Source of the DNA: Rhytidiadelphus loreus
Lineage: Eukaryota; Streptophyta; Bryopsida; Hypnales; Hylocomiaceae
Direction of reading: 5' to 3'
DNA length: 64,000 nucleotides
Assembly (NCBI GenBank): GCA_947034895.1
Contig: OX344764.1
Span: 42,761,348 to 42,825,347, forward strand
Shown: in pieces, positions 1-10,004 of the stretch
How positions within the stretch are numbered: position 1 is the first letter of the stretch
Layout of the letters: each line of letters starts with the position of its first letter
The notes under the pieces: model-generated
Told to the model about the DNA's origin: nothing
Seen by the model: only the letters and a program-made list of their open reading frames with translations
The model's database searches: none
Position numbers and translations under genes: made by a program

Positions 1-98
1 CCGGCCTTGCTGCGGCCCTTGCCTGCCCAGCAACCCTTCCCTGGCTGTCTGGGGGGGGTTCGGTTTGGTCTTTTTTTTCTGAATTTTCTTTGGGAAGT

Positions 99-331
99 AA
101 AACTTGGGTTAAGGGCTTAACTGACTAAAACTTGGGGTAAGGGCTTAACTGACTAAAACTTGGGGTAGAGGCTTAACTAACTAAAACTTGGGGTAAGGGC
201 TTAATTGACTAAAACTTGGGGTAAGGGCTTAATTGACTAAAACTTGGGGTAAAGGCCTAACTAACTAAAACTTGGGGTAAAGGCTTAACTGACTAAAACT
301 TGGGGTAAAGGCCTAACTAACTAAAACTTGG
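99..331. repeat. 28-bp tandem repeat, about 8.3 copies
   Basis: Eight head-to-tail copies of a 28-bp unit beginning AAAACTTGGGGTAAGG, followed by a partial ninth. Copies differ at a few positions (AAGGGCTTAACTG / AAAGGCCTAACTA). No spacer variation, so not a CRISPR. Probably a minisatellite in retroelement debris. Confidence 0.9.
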
Positions 332-458
332 ACCCGGACTTGTCAAACACCAAAAAAAAGAAAGACGGAAATTAATCCTACAAATCTTGGGGGCTAAACT
401 TTGGCTTTTCCCAAGAAGATCTTGGGAACTAAACTTTGGAGCCAAAAATGTATGGGGT

Positions 459-612
459 GCAAAGCTTCGCCGTCAAATTGGTTTTGACACCAACTCTAAG
501 ACTTGGATTGCCCCTGGGTCCAAAGCTCCGCCGTCTAAGGCCTGTCTTTGACACACACTCTAAGACTAGGGTAGTTTATAGGTTCAAAGCTTTGCCGCCT
601 TCAGGGCAGTGG
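459..612. repeat. About 62-bp tandem repeat, 2.5 copies
   Basis: Two and a half diverged copies of a unit that starts CAAAGCTYCGCCGTC and ends in an ACTCTAAGACT block. Short ORFs crossing it are by-products of the repeat. Confidence 0.6.
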
Positions 613-639
613 GGTCCACACACAAACAACACGGAAGGG

Positions 640-2655
640 TGACTATGGTTAGGACTGAAATACGAGGCAACCGTGCCCACAAAGTAAGCATAAACAAGGC
701 AAGACTTCCATACTAAAGGCCCCCCAAAGCGGCATCGCCAAGGTATGGTGGAGGGTGACTTTAGGATTACTACAAGGTACAACGAGGACACGCAAGCGTA
801 AGTAAAACTCACTCAACCCACAACAAGGTACAAGGTAAGATAGAAGGGCCCAAAGGGACCTTCGAAAGCTTGAAATAGAACAACAACAGGAGCCAAAAGT
901 GCTCCAAAAACACCGTAGAGGTTTTTTAGCTTGAAACGCCAAAAATTCCAAGATAACTTGGACCCATGGACCCAAAACAAGTATTGGGGGTGTTTTGGGA
1001 GAGAGAAGGGCCCCCTTTTATAGGTTTCCAAGGGCCCACTCCCCCCCTCGACGAGTAACCTCATCCATCCGGATTTTCATCTACATTTGAGATTTTCACC
1101 TAATTTTGGGTTTTACGCTGGTCCTATCCTCTAACTTTTGGAGTTTAGCTTGGAATTGCAAATGGATTGCACCAATGGTTTCAGAATGCCATTTTTAGCC
1201 TGAAAGACCCCGTACCCCCTATTTCTATCACAAAAAACCCATCGGAAACTAGTGCCAACTAGAGCCAATTAAAAGGGTAAAAACCTAACTTTTGGGGTTT
1301 ACCTCTTTTGGCTTGGGTAGCTAGCTAGGGTTGTTGGGGAGGCTCTAGGGAGTAAGAAAAGGCTCCTTGATGTCTTCGTTCCGACTTCATACGCTCTCGG
1401 GACGCCAGTCAACCCCGCAAAGATCTTGCCGTAATTATTAATTGGGGGGATGTTGTTAGTTTCGGCTGCTTTCCGCTATTGGAACACCATGAAATTTGTC
1501 GGGGCGCGTTATTAACGTAAAAGATGCTAGTCTAATTTTTAGTGAGATTTTACCGCAGCCTGGGTATTTTCCATGAATTTCCCAACGTGGCCTTTGGCGG
1601 TTGACTGCTCGGAAAAAGATCCTTTGGAGATTAGAAAAAACCGAGACTTTTTGGGGAACCTCTCATGGAGTCCCCCAAGCCACGTGCCAAGTCTTGGGCT
1701 ATTCTGGCACACAGTTGGTGGCGAGGTGAAAACTAACTTCGGTTGAATCACCGGCAGTCAGGGAATCTTTCACATGTGAGGGAATCTTGGCGAATGGGTT
1801 TTGCTGTGGACACCCCGACATGTTCCAGATCCAAGAACACTATCCGGCAGCTGTGGATTCCTCCATGCAGCCTGTCTGGGACAAGTAACACCTGCAAGCT
1901 AACAATTTGGATTCCTAATGTTTCATCGGTGGAATGGGGAAACTAGAACCTATCTTTGGAGATTTACGTAGGGACCTCCCTAACTCTCCTAAGACTAATT
2001 TAGCCTATCATGGTCACATGCACTAGGTTTGGGCTATTTTGGGTAAGTTCCCAGTAGCCCTATTGTTTCCCACTAATTACGGGTTCTAACCTATATACAA
2101 GTGGGTTTTATGGGTAATCTATGGATAAAAGGCTATTTATGACCAAATGCTATACTGTTACGTGACATACCTATTTTGGTTCTACACTCTTTTTTGGGCT
2201 TTTTGTAGTACTTTATGCCTTAATTTGTAATAAACTAAAAAAAAGAAAACAATGAGTCCCAAGTGACGAATTTGGGGCTCACATATAGCGGCCATCTGCA
2301 GTATGATTTGGAAAATCATGAGAACCTAGAATGTCTTGGTATCCTTGGGGACACGGTCAAAGGTTCTAATGGTGACCTAAGGGTTAAGCAGGTAGTGCCA
2401 GGTTTGGTAGGGTAGCTCTACCATCATGTGGATGTCTATCATCCGGAACTCTATAAAGAGCTTTAGTTAGTTGAGCACCATCATGTGGGCCACTCTAGTT
2501 CTAACCGTCCGTATGCGAGGGTAATGACTATTTGTGAGGACTAAGTCCTCACAACCCAAGACTAAAGAAGTAGACAGTGAACAAGACAAGTCTTGACGCT
2601 ATCGTGTTGGGGGGAATGATATTTTTTGTTCATTTTATGTATTATAGTTTTATTA
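640..2655. other. Gene-free stretch, probable retroelement debris
   Basis: I see no supportable gene. The stretch is moderately AT-rich and has only short ORFs without recognisable domains. Near 2600-2625 there is a purine run followed by TGATATTTTTTG, which could be an old polypurine tract/LTR border, but no matching second LTR was found. Confidence 0.5.
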
Positions 2656-2689
2656 TTATTTTTTTTTATATATATTTTTTTTCTTATCC

Positions 2690-2890
2690 TCCTCAAATGG
2701 AATTGATTTGGATCTATAGATAAAAAATTTGAAAAACCATCCTTCCGCCCTCAACGGAGTGAGCTTGGAACTAAAGGGAGATAGAATAAGAGAAAGAAAC
2801 CCCCCTGTCCCTCCTTGATGCAGCAAATTGGGACCTATAGCCAAAAATATTTCAAACCCGCCTTCCTCCCTCAACGGAGTGAGTTTGGAC
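2690..2890. repeat. Two diverged copies of an about 78-bp repeat
   Basis: Copies at about 2690-2767 and 2815-2890 share a CTATAGAYAAAAAATTTGAAA-like core and the word CCTCAACGGAGTGAG. A third copy lies at 4381-4465. This is dispersed repeat debris of unknown origin. Confidence 0.6.
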
Positions 2891-3225
2891 TATGTGTTTT
2901 GAAAGAAGAAAAAACAAAGAAAAAAGAAGAAAAAAAAAACAAAGAAAAGAAGTCACAAGAGGGAGGCAAGAGGACCTTTTGGGGGGTTTGACCCTTGCAA
3001 AAGTGTCTCCCGTCGTGGTAGTTGGTAGCGGTTTCTTGCCTTGTCACTAGCTCAGGGGTGGCGCCCCGATGACGGCCCAAAGGTCAAACCCTCGCCGCCG
3101 GAATTGAGGTTGTCGGTCACAGGCCACCAAGCTGCCGCGGCGGAAGACGTCCATCGTCTTGTCGGGGTGGTATATATACCTGGCCAGCCCTAAACTAGTG
3201 CCCCCTATATAAAACAAAGCATATA

Positions 3226-3256
<31 letters not shown>

Positions 3257-3309
3257 GAATAGCTATGTACAAGGGATTAAGCTCGAGATAAGCCCAAGAA
3301 GGTGAGGAT

Positions 3310-4208
3310 CTAGATGAGGGAGTTGATGGAGTGCATCGCCCTAAAGTCTGGGGTCAAGGTTCGCAGCGGCCCCTCCACCTGGAATTTGTGGTGGTCGCCA
3401 TCCGATTGACGGGTGATGACCCCCATATCATCTGCGGTGTAGTAGTTGCCAACCAGGGTGGTATGCTCCCCCGTACTTTCATCCGTACGATATTGCAAGT
3501 AGATGAGTAGTTCCCTGTCCTCCACGATGGGAGAATCCTCCTCTCTGGCCGCATTTGGTAGGCGAGGTCGGATGTTGCGGGGTTGAGGTGCCACCTCCTC
3601 CGCGTGCGGCCGCCTTCGAGAGCTTGGAAGATGTGTCAGAAGTGCCCTTTCCTGAAGTGTCACCATCTCTTCTTCTTCCTTTGGTGAGTTGACTTCAGGT
3701 TTTGCGGGCGTTGTTGGCTCTTCGACTGAATGAGGACTGTCGTCAATGTTGGGTTGTGTGAGGAGCTCCGTGAGGGCCTCCGGGGCTGGTGTACTGCTTA
3801 GTTGAGCTGAAGGCTCGGAATGCGTTGGGGATGAGAATCCCCTTGTTGGTTCTTCCGTCGTCCTCTGAGGTGAAGGCTCAGAGGGTCTGGGAGAGCTTGC
3901 GGATGAAGGGGAGTAAGGCTGGGACTCGAAAGCTGCATTCCGAGGGCCTGGCATGACTCCCATTGAGGGTGTCAGTGGTATTCCTGTGCCTCCACTCGAT
4001 GCCTTCGGTTCGCGGTGCGGTGGTATAGGTGTTCGCGGAAGATGTCCTGATTAGTTGGGAAAGGTTGTCTATTGCTAGTGACTGCAGCTCGAAATGTGAG
4101 GAAGAGAATGCCAATGCTAACTATGATGGCGAAGAAAGCGAAGAGATGGAAGAGATCCCATCTCGTTGACCAGGGCGGTGATGTAGGGGCGCCACCGTAG
4201 ATCCACAT
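3310..4208 (-). pseudogene. Overlapping reverse-strand ORFs: membrane segment plus Ser/Pro/Glu-rich tail
   Basis: Two overlapping ORFs in different frames. The upstream one (4208-3972, 78 codons) contains one hydrophobic stretch, FHLFAFFAIIVSIGILFLTF, a good membrane-spanning candidate. The downstream one (3963-3310, 217 codons) is rich in Ser, Pro and Glu and looks disordered. They may be pieces of one frameshifted accessory ORF of the reverse-strand retroelement whose protease lies at 5871-7544. No family was recognised, and the ORFs could be chance. Confidence 0.3.
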
Positions 4209-4380
4209 GCGGTCGGCAAGGCCTCAGATCCAGTTACCTGGTATGAAGGACTGTCAGACCACTGCAATCCGTGGTGGTGCTATCGGTAGCTGATGTCAGC
4301 GATACGGAGGAGGATGAAGTGGAAGAAGAGTGAGAGGCAATGATGATGACGTTATGTTATGCTATACTAATCCCCTACTA

Positions 4381-4465
4381 TCCGCCCCAAATGGAGTTGG
4401 TTTGGACCTATAGACAAGAAATTTGGAAAACCCACATTCCGCCCTTGACGGAGCAAGTTTGGACT
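4381..4465. repeat. Third copy of the dispersed 78-bp repeat
   Basis: Matches the copies at 2690-2767 and 2815-2890: an AAATGGAGTTGGTTTGGA start, a CTATAGACAAGAAATTTGG core and a CCTTGACGGAG end. Confidence 0.55.
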
Positions 4466-4913
4466 AAGAGGAAGATAGAAGATAGAAGATGATGGAAGGT
4501 AGGAAGTAGAAGTGCTTCACAGGTCGCTCGGCATAGTGCTAGATGAAGATGTAAATTACACTATTCTAGGTTTCTTCGTAGGTGACTGTTGGAACTATCA
4601 AAGGCCAGGGGCTACGGAGCACCTGGGTCAGGAATTCTTGACCAAAATGAGTGCGGAGGAAAGTAGTGAAGTTGAGCTTCTCGATACACTGAACCCGAAT
4701 GTTGAAGAGTCCTACTAGAAGGACCGCCGGTGGGTTGTACCAATCGTGGTCCATCTGCTAATCTACTGCACTTGCACATCACAACACACAGCACACAAAG
4801 ACGAGGGACTTCCTCCTATTTTTATACTAAGGTGCGAAGGCCAAGTGCAGAAATCCCAGGCTAGTCATCTGTCAGTACTCTAACTAGGTGTACAACGACT
4901 AGCAAGACTTAGT

Positions 4914-5106
4914 AACGCCCTTAAACTAGCCGTCTTTTCAACTCTATGGTATCTATTATGTCCGGTCTAGCCAGTACGAAAACGCCCTCAAACCAGTTGT
5001 CTTTTCAACTCGATGGTGTCTATTACGTCCGGTCTGGTGAGTCATAAGAGAATCCCCCCAACTAGCTGTCTTTTCAACATCTCAGGCATATATTACATCC
5101 AGTCTA
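4914..5106. repeat. About 69-bp tandem repeat, 3 copies
   Basis: Three diverged units sharing GTCTTTTCAAC, then ATTAYGTCCGGTCTRG. From here to about 5870 nothing else coding is supportable. Confidence 0.6.
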
Positions 5107-5870
5107 GCGGCATTGGATTCAATCGGGGAGTTGAGTTCAACTTCCCCTTGAAGCTATCTTCTGACAAGCGGGTGAGGCATGGGTCATATGCCAACATCAA
5201 CCCTAACCTGACATCCTAAGAAGTATAGCTGAAAACAAATCTAAACAAAGTGTTGGCTAGCGGTTAAGCTTTTCTTTTTACGTCAGATGTAGATTTCCAC
5301 GTGAGTTCATTACCTCGCGACTACCTAAGAACTAACAACCAAGTGGCTCTGAGTGACGCGTTTTAGGACCCTACGGATCAATGAAGTTAAAAGTAACTCT
5401 AAGAATTCTGGGAGTCTTGCCAAGGACCATTTTACGTTAGCATCGGTTATCTTGCGCAATAACTTATGTTTAACAACCAAAAATCCTAGTTTTGGGGAAT
5501 TCGAAGATTCCCCAGGCTTGGCTGACCAAAGGCCTTTCATTTTACACCAACTGCACCTATCCACGGAGACAATCCACAATCGGCAACCAATAGTGACAAA
5601 CTAACCTAATATCCTAGTGATTTAGTGATTTAGTGACTTGGTGATGGGTTGGAAGATTTTTTAGGGTTTTTTATGGGGTTTTTTCTAGCTCTTCAATTTA
5701 TCTTCCTTAAATTGACTAACTATTGATTTTTTGGGGCTTATGTGTGGAGGCCTAAAATGGCTTTTACATCCTATCTAACCTAAGACTTGACTCTTAAGTC
5801 AAAGAAGAGAACTGAGAGCCTCTATCGGCCCTCAGTAATTATAACCGCCTGGGCTTTAAATGCCCTGACA

Positions 5871-7544
5871 CTAGTGGAGAAGCGTGTTGAGGAGGGTAAT
5901 GGATGACATAGTGATTACCTGAGTAGGTGGTCGTCCATGGGACGTGTTGACTTCCTCTGGCAACTCAATCGTCTCTAGATTGCGAAGGTCGTCTTTCAGC
6001 GTGCTAGGGGCGCGGCGCACTTTGTACGGTGCGGCTTCTATGCATTCCATTGCCGTTGGGCTGTGATTTGCTGGTATCTCCAACTGGCTGTCATAAATGT
6101 CTAGAATCCCCTCGTCTGGGGTTCGGCATCTTGGAGGAGAATCCCTCACGGCAATGAGGGTCGTGGAGATAGGGCTAGTAGCTGGGCCAAGGTCGGTGAC
6201 TTGTGCCAGCGGATTCCAAAGGTGGTCTCTTGGATCCTCCCCGAAGAGTGTCGTGGATGCCCGTTGTGCTGGCGGCGGGGTCCGTGGTTTGGTTCGATGT
6301 TGAGGGCCGGACCAAGTAGCACAAAATTGGAATTCGTATGGTGTCCAGCAAAGAGGGCACGTCGCCTGTGATGGCTGAGCTTGTACTACTGGCACTAACT
6401 CTATGGAATCGGAAGGAGGTGTCTTGACTTGCGTTCCCTGGGGTGGTGCCGTATGAGGAGTGCCTTCCGAACTGGGACTGTTGGCCGGGGTAGGGCTGAT
6501 CTCTGATGACGGTTCGATGTCCTTCGTAGGTTCTTGACTTTCCGTAACGTCAGTCGTAGGGCTGAAGCTAGAGAAGGAGTCGGGAGAAGGCGTGTCGCCG
6601 TTGGCGTGGACGATGGTGGATGGGTCTCCTATGTCTCCCTCCAGGACGTAGACCGTTGGCGTTTCCATGACGACGTAAGCATCGTCTCCCGAGTAGGGGT
6701 GCTCTAAGAGCCATCTCTCGAGGGACCCATCGTCTTCGAACCCGTAGAGTCCCGGGCCCATGCACTTGAGTTGGCTCAAGCTAGCGGTGGGCTTGGCTTG
6801 GATTGCTTGGACTGCTGATAGTCCCAGTTCTTGGACCCCTAGAAAGGCCGGGGTGTTGGAGACTATGACAATCATGGTCCTCGCATTCTTGGGACTGTAG
6901 GTGAACGTAGGTCGCTTTTCCACCCAATTGACAATGCCTCCACACTGGCGGAGGAAGCCCCTACCTAGGAGCAGAGGGTATGAGGTGTTGGCTTCTTCTT
7001 CGAGTTGGAGGACCTCAAAGGTGAGTATGTAATCTACTCCTCCGGTTTGAACTCTGAGGTCCTTGATTCGTCCCATGGTTGGGACCGATCTCTGATCTGT
7101 ACATTTGACAGTGACCAACGAGGGGTGCATGATTTCTAGACCTAATTTGCGCATGGTGAAAGCGGGCATGATGTTGACACCGCTTACATCATCCACTAGC
7201 GTCTTTGGTATGACCTTGTCGACGATCTCTACCTCTATCTCGACAGGCTCGAAGCTCTCCCTAGGTTCTTTTAGGCCTAGTTTGGGTTCTCCCGTCAAGA
7301 GTTTTGATTCCTTAATGTCGGGACTTGGGTCCCTCAGAAATGGAAGTGACCCCACTTGATTGTATCGCCTAGTCTTCAAATAGTCATATGTAAGACTGTA
7401 AATGCTGTCGGGCAAGAAGGGCTGCGGTCCACGTGTCATGATCTCGTTGACTATGCGATTCCAGTGGACGACTACGATTTCGTCTTTCTTGTTTGGGTTG
7501 CATTGTGTCACCCTGTTTGTCTGAAGGCGCACCATCCTATGCAC
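5871..7544 (-). CDS. Retropepsin-like (retroviral-type aspartic protease) retroelement ORF
   Basis: A 557-codon ORF. Around residues 110-225 it has a retropepsin-like fold signature: LVDDVSGVNIMP at the active-site position, a conserved middle region, then YPLLLGRGFLRQCGG, like the flap-to-ILGR part of Ty3/gypsy-type proteases. The rest is Ser/Thr/Pro-rich and probably disordered. The active-site loop reads D-D-V-S-G rather than the usual D-[ST]-G-A, so catalysis is uncertain. No reverse transcriptase or integrase lies next to it on the same strand, so this is a fragment, or a gag-protease type gene, of an old element. The start is the first ATG of the open frame; an upstream start cannot be excluded. 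Confidence 0.6.
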   Translation of the reverse strand: MHRMVRLQTNRVTQCNPNKKDEIVVVHWNRIVNEIMTRGPQPFLPDSIYSLTYDYLKTRRYNQVGSLPFLRDPSPDIKESKLLTGEPKLGLKEPRESFEPVEIEVEIVDKVIPKTLVDDVSGVNIMPAFTMRKLGLEIMHPSLVTVKCTDQRSVPTMGRIKDLRVQTGGVDYILTFEVLQLEEEANTSYPLLLGRGFLRQCGGIVNWVEKRPTFTYSPKNARTMIVIVSNTPAFLGVQELGLSAVQAIQAKPTASLSQLKCMGPGLYGFEDDGSLERWLLEHPYSGDDAYVVMETPTVYVLEGDIGDPSTIVHANGDTPSPDSFSSFSPTTDVTESQEPTKDIEPSSEISPTPANSPSSEGTPHTAPPQGTQVKTPPSDSIELVPVVQAQPSQATCPLCWTPYEFQFCATWSGPQHRTKPRTPPPAQRASTTLFGEDPRDHLWNPLAQVTDLGPATSPISTTLIAVRDSPPRCRTPDEGILDIYDSQLEIPANHSPTAMECIEAAPYKVRRAPSTLKDDLRNLETIELPEEVNTSHGRPPTQVITMSSITLLNTLLH

Positions 7545-7588
7545 TTCTCACTTGCAGCCTCGTGGATTGTGATTGTCATCGTTGAAAC

Positions 7589-9605
7589 TGGTTTGAATGT
7601 TTTAATCAGAGCATAGCAAAGGAGCGTCAACAAGGTCGGTCGGTGTTGAAGCCCGCTCCTCATTCTACTAAAAAGATCCGCCGCTCAAACCGCTTGAAAG
7701 TACGTTGGGGGGAAATGGAAAGCGGAGGTGACAAAGTGAAGGTGCAAGCATCCCCGCCGCACCATGCAACGACTGATGACGATGGAGTAGCCTCAGACGA
7801 CACTAGGTCGGACTACGCAGCGAAGGCTCTAGGTAAGTTCTAATTCAGATTTGAATCCGGGCATGCTCTGTGTTGTGAAGTTAGATTTTGAAATTACAAG
7901 GGCCCAATTCAGACTAGAATGGTTGTGACATGCCCAGATGTTTGGTTACTACTGTAGCCGAACCTTTACTTAGAATTAGGGTAGCGGTGACCCCATTCTA
8001 GCCACCAATACAACAAGGGATTCCAGTCAGGTCTTTACAGGATAGGTATGTACGCATCGGATAATATGTGCTTCAATTGGGGTTATATTAGGCACCACCA
8101 TCCGTGGGCGCAATTTCCTGCCGTACCTCAAAGCTTCGGAAGTAGAATTATATACACCCCAAGGTTGTCAACTTAGAAATCCGTGAGCAGGCACTTGTAA
8201 ATCCAGAGTTGGGTAAACCTCTGAGCTTCCCAAAATTTAGTACAATCGTTGTTCTCTGTGTCTAAACTAGGGTTTGAATACTCTTCGCACAATCTGCAGT
8301 CATTCCACTTAGCAATTTATAGTTTGGACAGGGGAACCAGCAGGTGCCTTGGCTACCTGTATAGCCATTGTAGGCTTACATGTCCTCAAACACTACCTTC
8401 CGTGTACGCTTGTGGTCTGAATGTTTCGTTTGTTTGTTTGAAATGGTTTAGATTCTGTTGGAATGGTGGAGATTAATTTTCATTCAATTCCCATTTTTTT
8501 TGGCTTGAACGTGGTATGCCTAGGTTTGGGCTGGAAGAATGAGTTTGGCCGGGCCGTGCCAGAACTCTATAGCCATTTTTTTTGTTCGAAGTTGGAGCTC
8601 AATTCTCTAAACCAGTAGTTGTGGTTGAATGCGTTAGGGAAGGCTCAGAGGTTGTATTGTGCAGCCGTAGCTGCGGGTCTGAAGATCAGAAGGCGTCGTG
8701 CTCAGTGTAGCTCCGAATGCTGTCAGGGGATGTTCCTTTTTTTCGAAAAATTTCAATTTTTTTGGCTTGAACTTGCGCCATGGTTTGACTGTCGTGTAGG
8801 TTGTATGGATCTGTTTGGAAAGCGGTTCTGACTTCTGTGTGGCTTGTATGGATCCATTCTGGCACAGGTTAAAAGAGTGTGAGGTTAATTAAGTGCTTTC
8901 GACACTTGAATGTGCAGGATCTAGCTGGGGTCTTGGCTACCTCTATAGCCTTTTGGGGGGCTTACTAGTCCTCATCCATTACCTTTGTTGTACGCTTGTG
9001 GTCTGAATGTTTCGTTTGTTTGTTTGAAATGGTTTAGATTCTGTTGGAATGGTGGAGATTAATTTTCATTCAATTCCCATTTTTTTTTGGCTTGAACGTG
9101 GTATGCCTAGGTTTGGGCTGGAAGAATGAGTTTGGCCGGGCCGTGCCAGAACTCTATAGCCATTTTTTTTGTTCGAAGTTGGAGCTCAATTCTCTAAACC
9201 AATAGTTGTGGTTGAATGCGTTAGGGAAGGCTCAGAGGTTGTGTTGTGCAGCTGTAGCTCCGTTTCGGAATCAGAAGGCGTCATTTATTTCTGTGCAGAT
9301 TCTGCAAGTGATATCTGTGTCATACATTTGTGTGTAGTCATTTCCCTGTCATTTTTTGGTCATGCATTTCTGTGCTATACTGTGACTAGTCCATTAGTGT
9401 AGTAATTACCTCTTGGATTTGATTGAAATTTCATTTATTTAAGTTCACTCATTTCCATCTATTTTTTTTATTATAGATGAGTATATTTATTCTTATGACT
9501 GTGCTTCTAACATTGTGTATCTTTGAATTCTCCTGCTTGTTGTGGTAGATCTCGAAGAAACCTCTTCGGATGAGGAACTTCCAAGACAATCGACATTAAC
9601 TACTC
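7589..9605 (+). CDS. Two spliced plus-strand exons of an unrecognised gene (fragment)
   Basis: Exon-like segments at about 7589-7830 and 9550-9605. The first is Lys/Arg-rich, then acidic, and ends CTCTAG|GTAAGT, a strong donor. The second follows TGTGGTAG and reads DLEETSSDEELPRQ in the phase the first exon requires (phase 1), before another GTAAGT at 9606. The joined product is short, basic then acidic. No domain is recognised, and neither the true start nor later exons were found. The 1.7-kb intron contains a tandem duplication. Confidence 0.35.
8343..9283. repeat. Direct duplication of an about 350-bp block (offset about 586 bp)
   Basis: The block at about 8343-8700 recurs at about 8931-9283. 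The best-matching part starts at TACGCTTGTGGTCTGAATG (8405 and 8991) and is nearly identical for about 260 bp. It lies in the putative intron of the preceding gene. Confidence 0.85.
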
Positions 9606-9606
9606 G

Positions 9607-10004
9607 TAAGTGCACAAGGAAAGCGCCCTTTTCCTCCTGTATTGTAGTCCCTCCAATTCTTGATAGTCACGGCCCTTCCTAAATGCCTCCCCCAGGATAT
9701 TGGGGGCCTCCCGGACCGGGGGTGCTAGTTTGTGAGCCTAAAAGCGTGAGCCTGGGAGCCTGGGAGCGTATGAGCCTTCAATTTTGGATTTTTCTATTTG
9801 TGATTTTTTGAAATAGGACCTATTACCGTGGTTTAGAGCCTGTGCAATCTAGAGTTTAGGCTCATTTATATTTCAAGGAGATCAGAAATTTTGTATAACA
9901 GAAAACGGTAAAGAATATCATATATGAAACGAATAGAACATACCAAAGCCTCGAAAGACATCAAAACTGCAAAGAAGTAGGATAGACAAAATTCAAAGAG
10001 TAGA
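9607..10004. other. Gene-free stretch
   Basis: Intergenic between the plus-strand exons and the 3' end of the reverse-strand methyltransferase-like gene. Nothing recognisable. Confidence 0.5.

Noticed and set aside
99..331. Possible CRISPR array (28-bp repeats)
   Set aside because: The copies abut directly with no variable spacers, and the genome is eukaryotic. The same holds for the ACCCGC arrays.
2600..2640. Polypurine tract and LTR start (GGGGGGAATGATATTTTTTG)
   Set aside because: No second LTR, primer-binding site or adjacent pol gene could be matched, so I did not annotate an LTR element.
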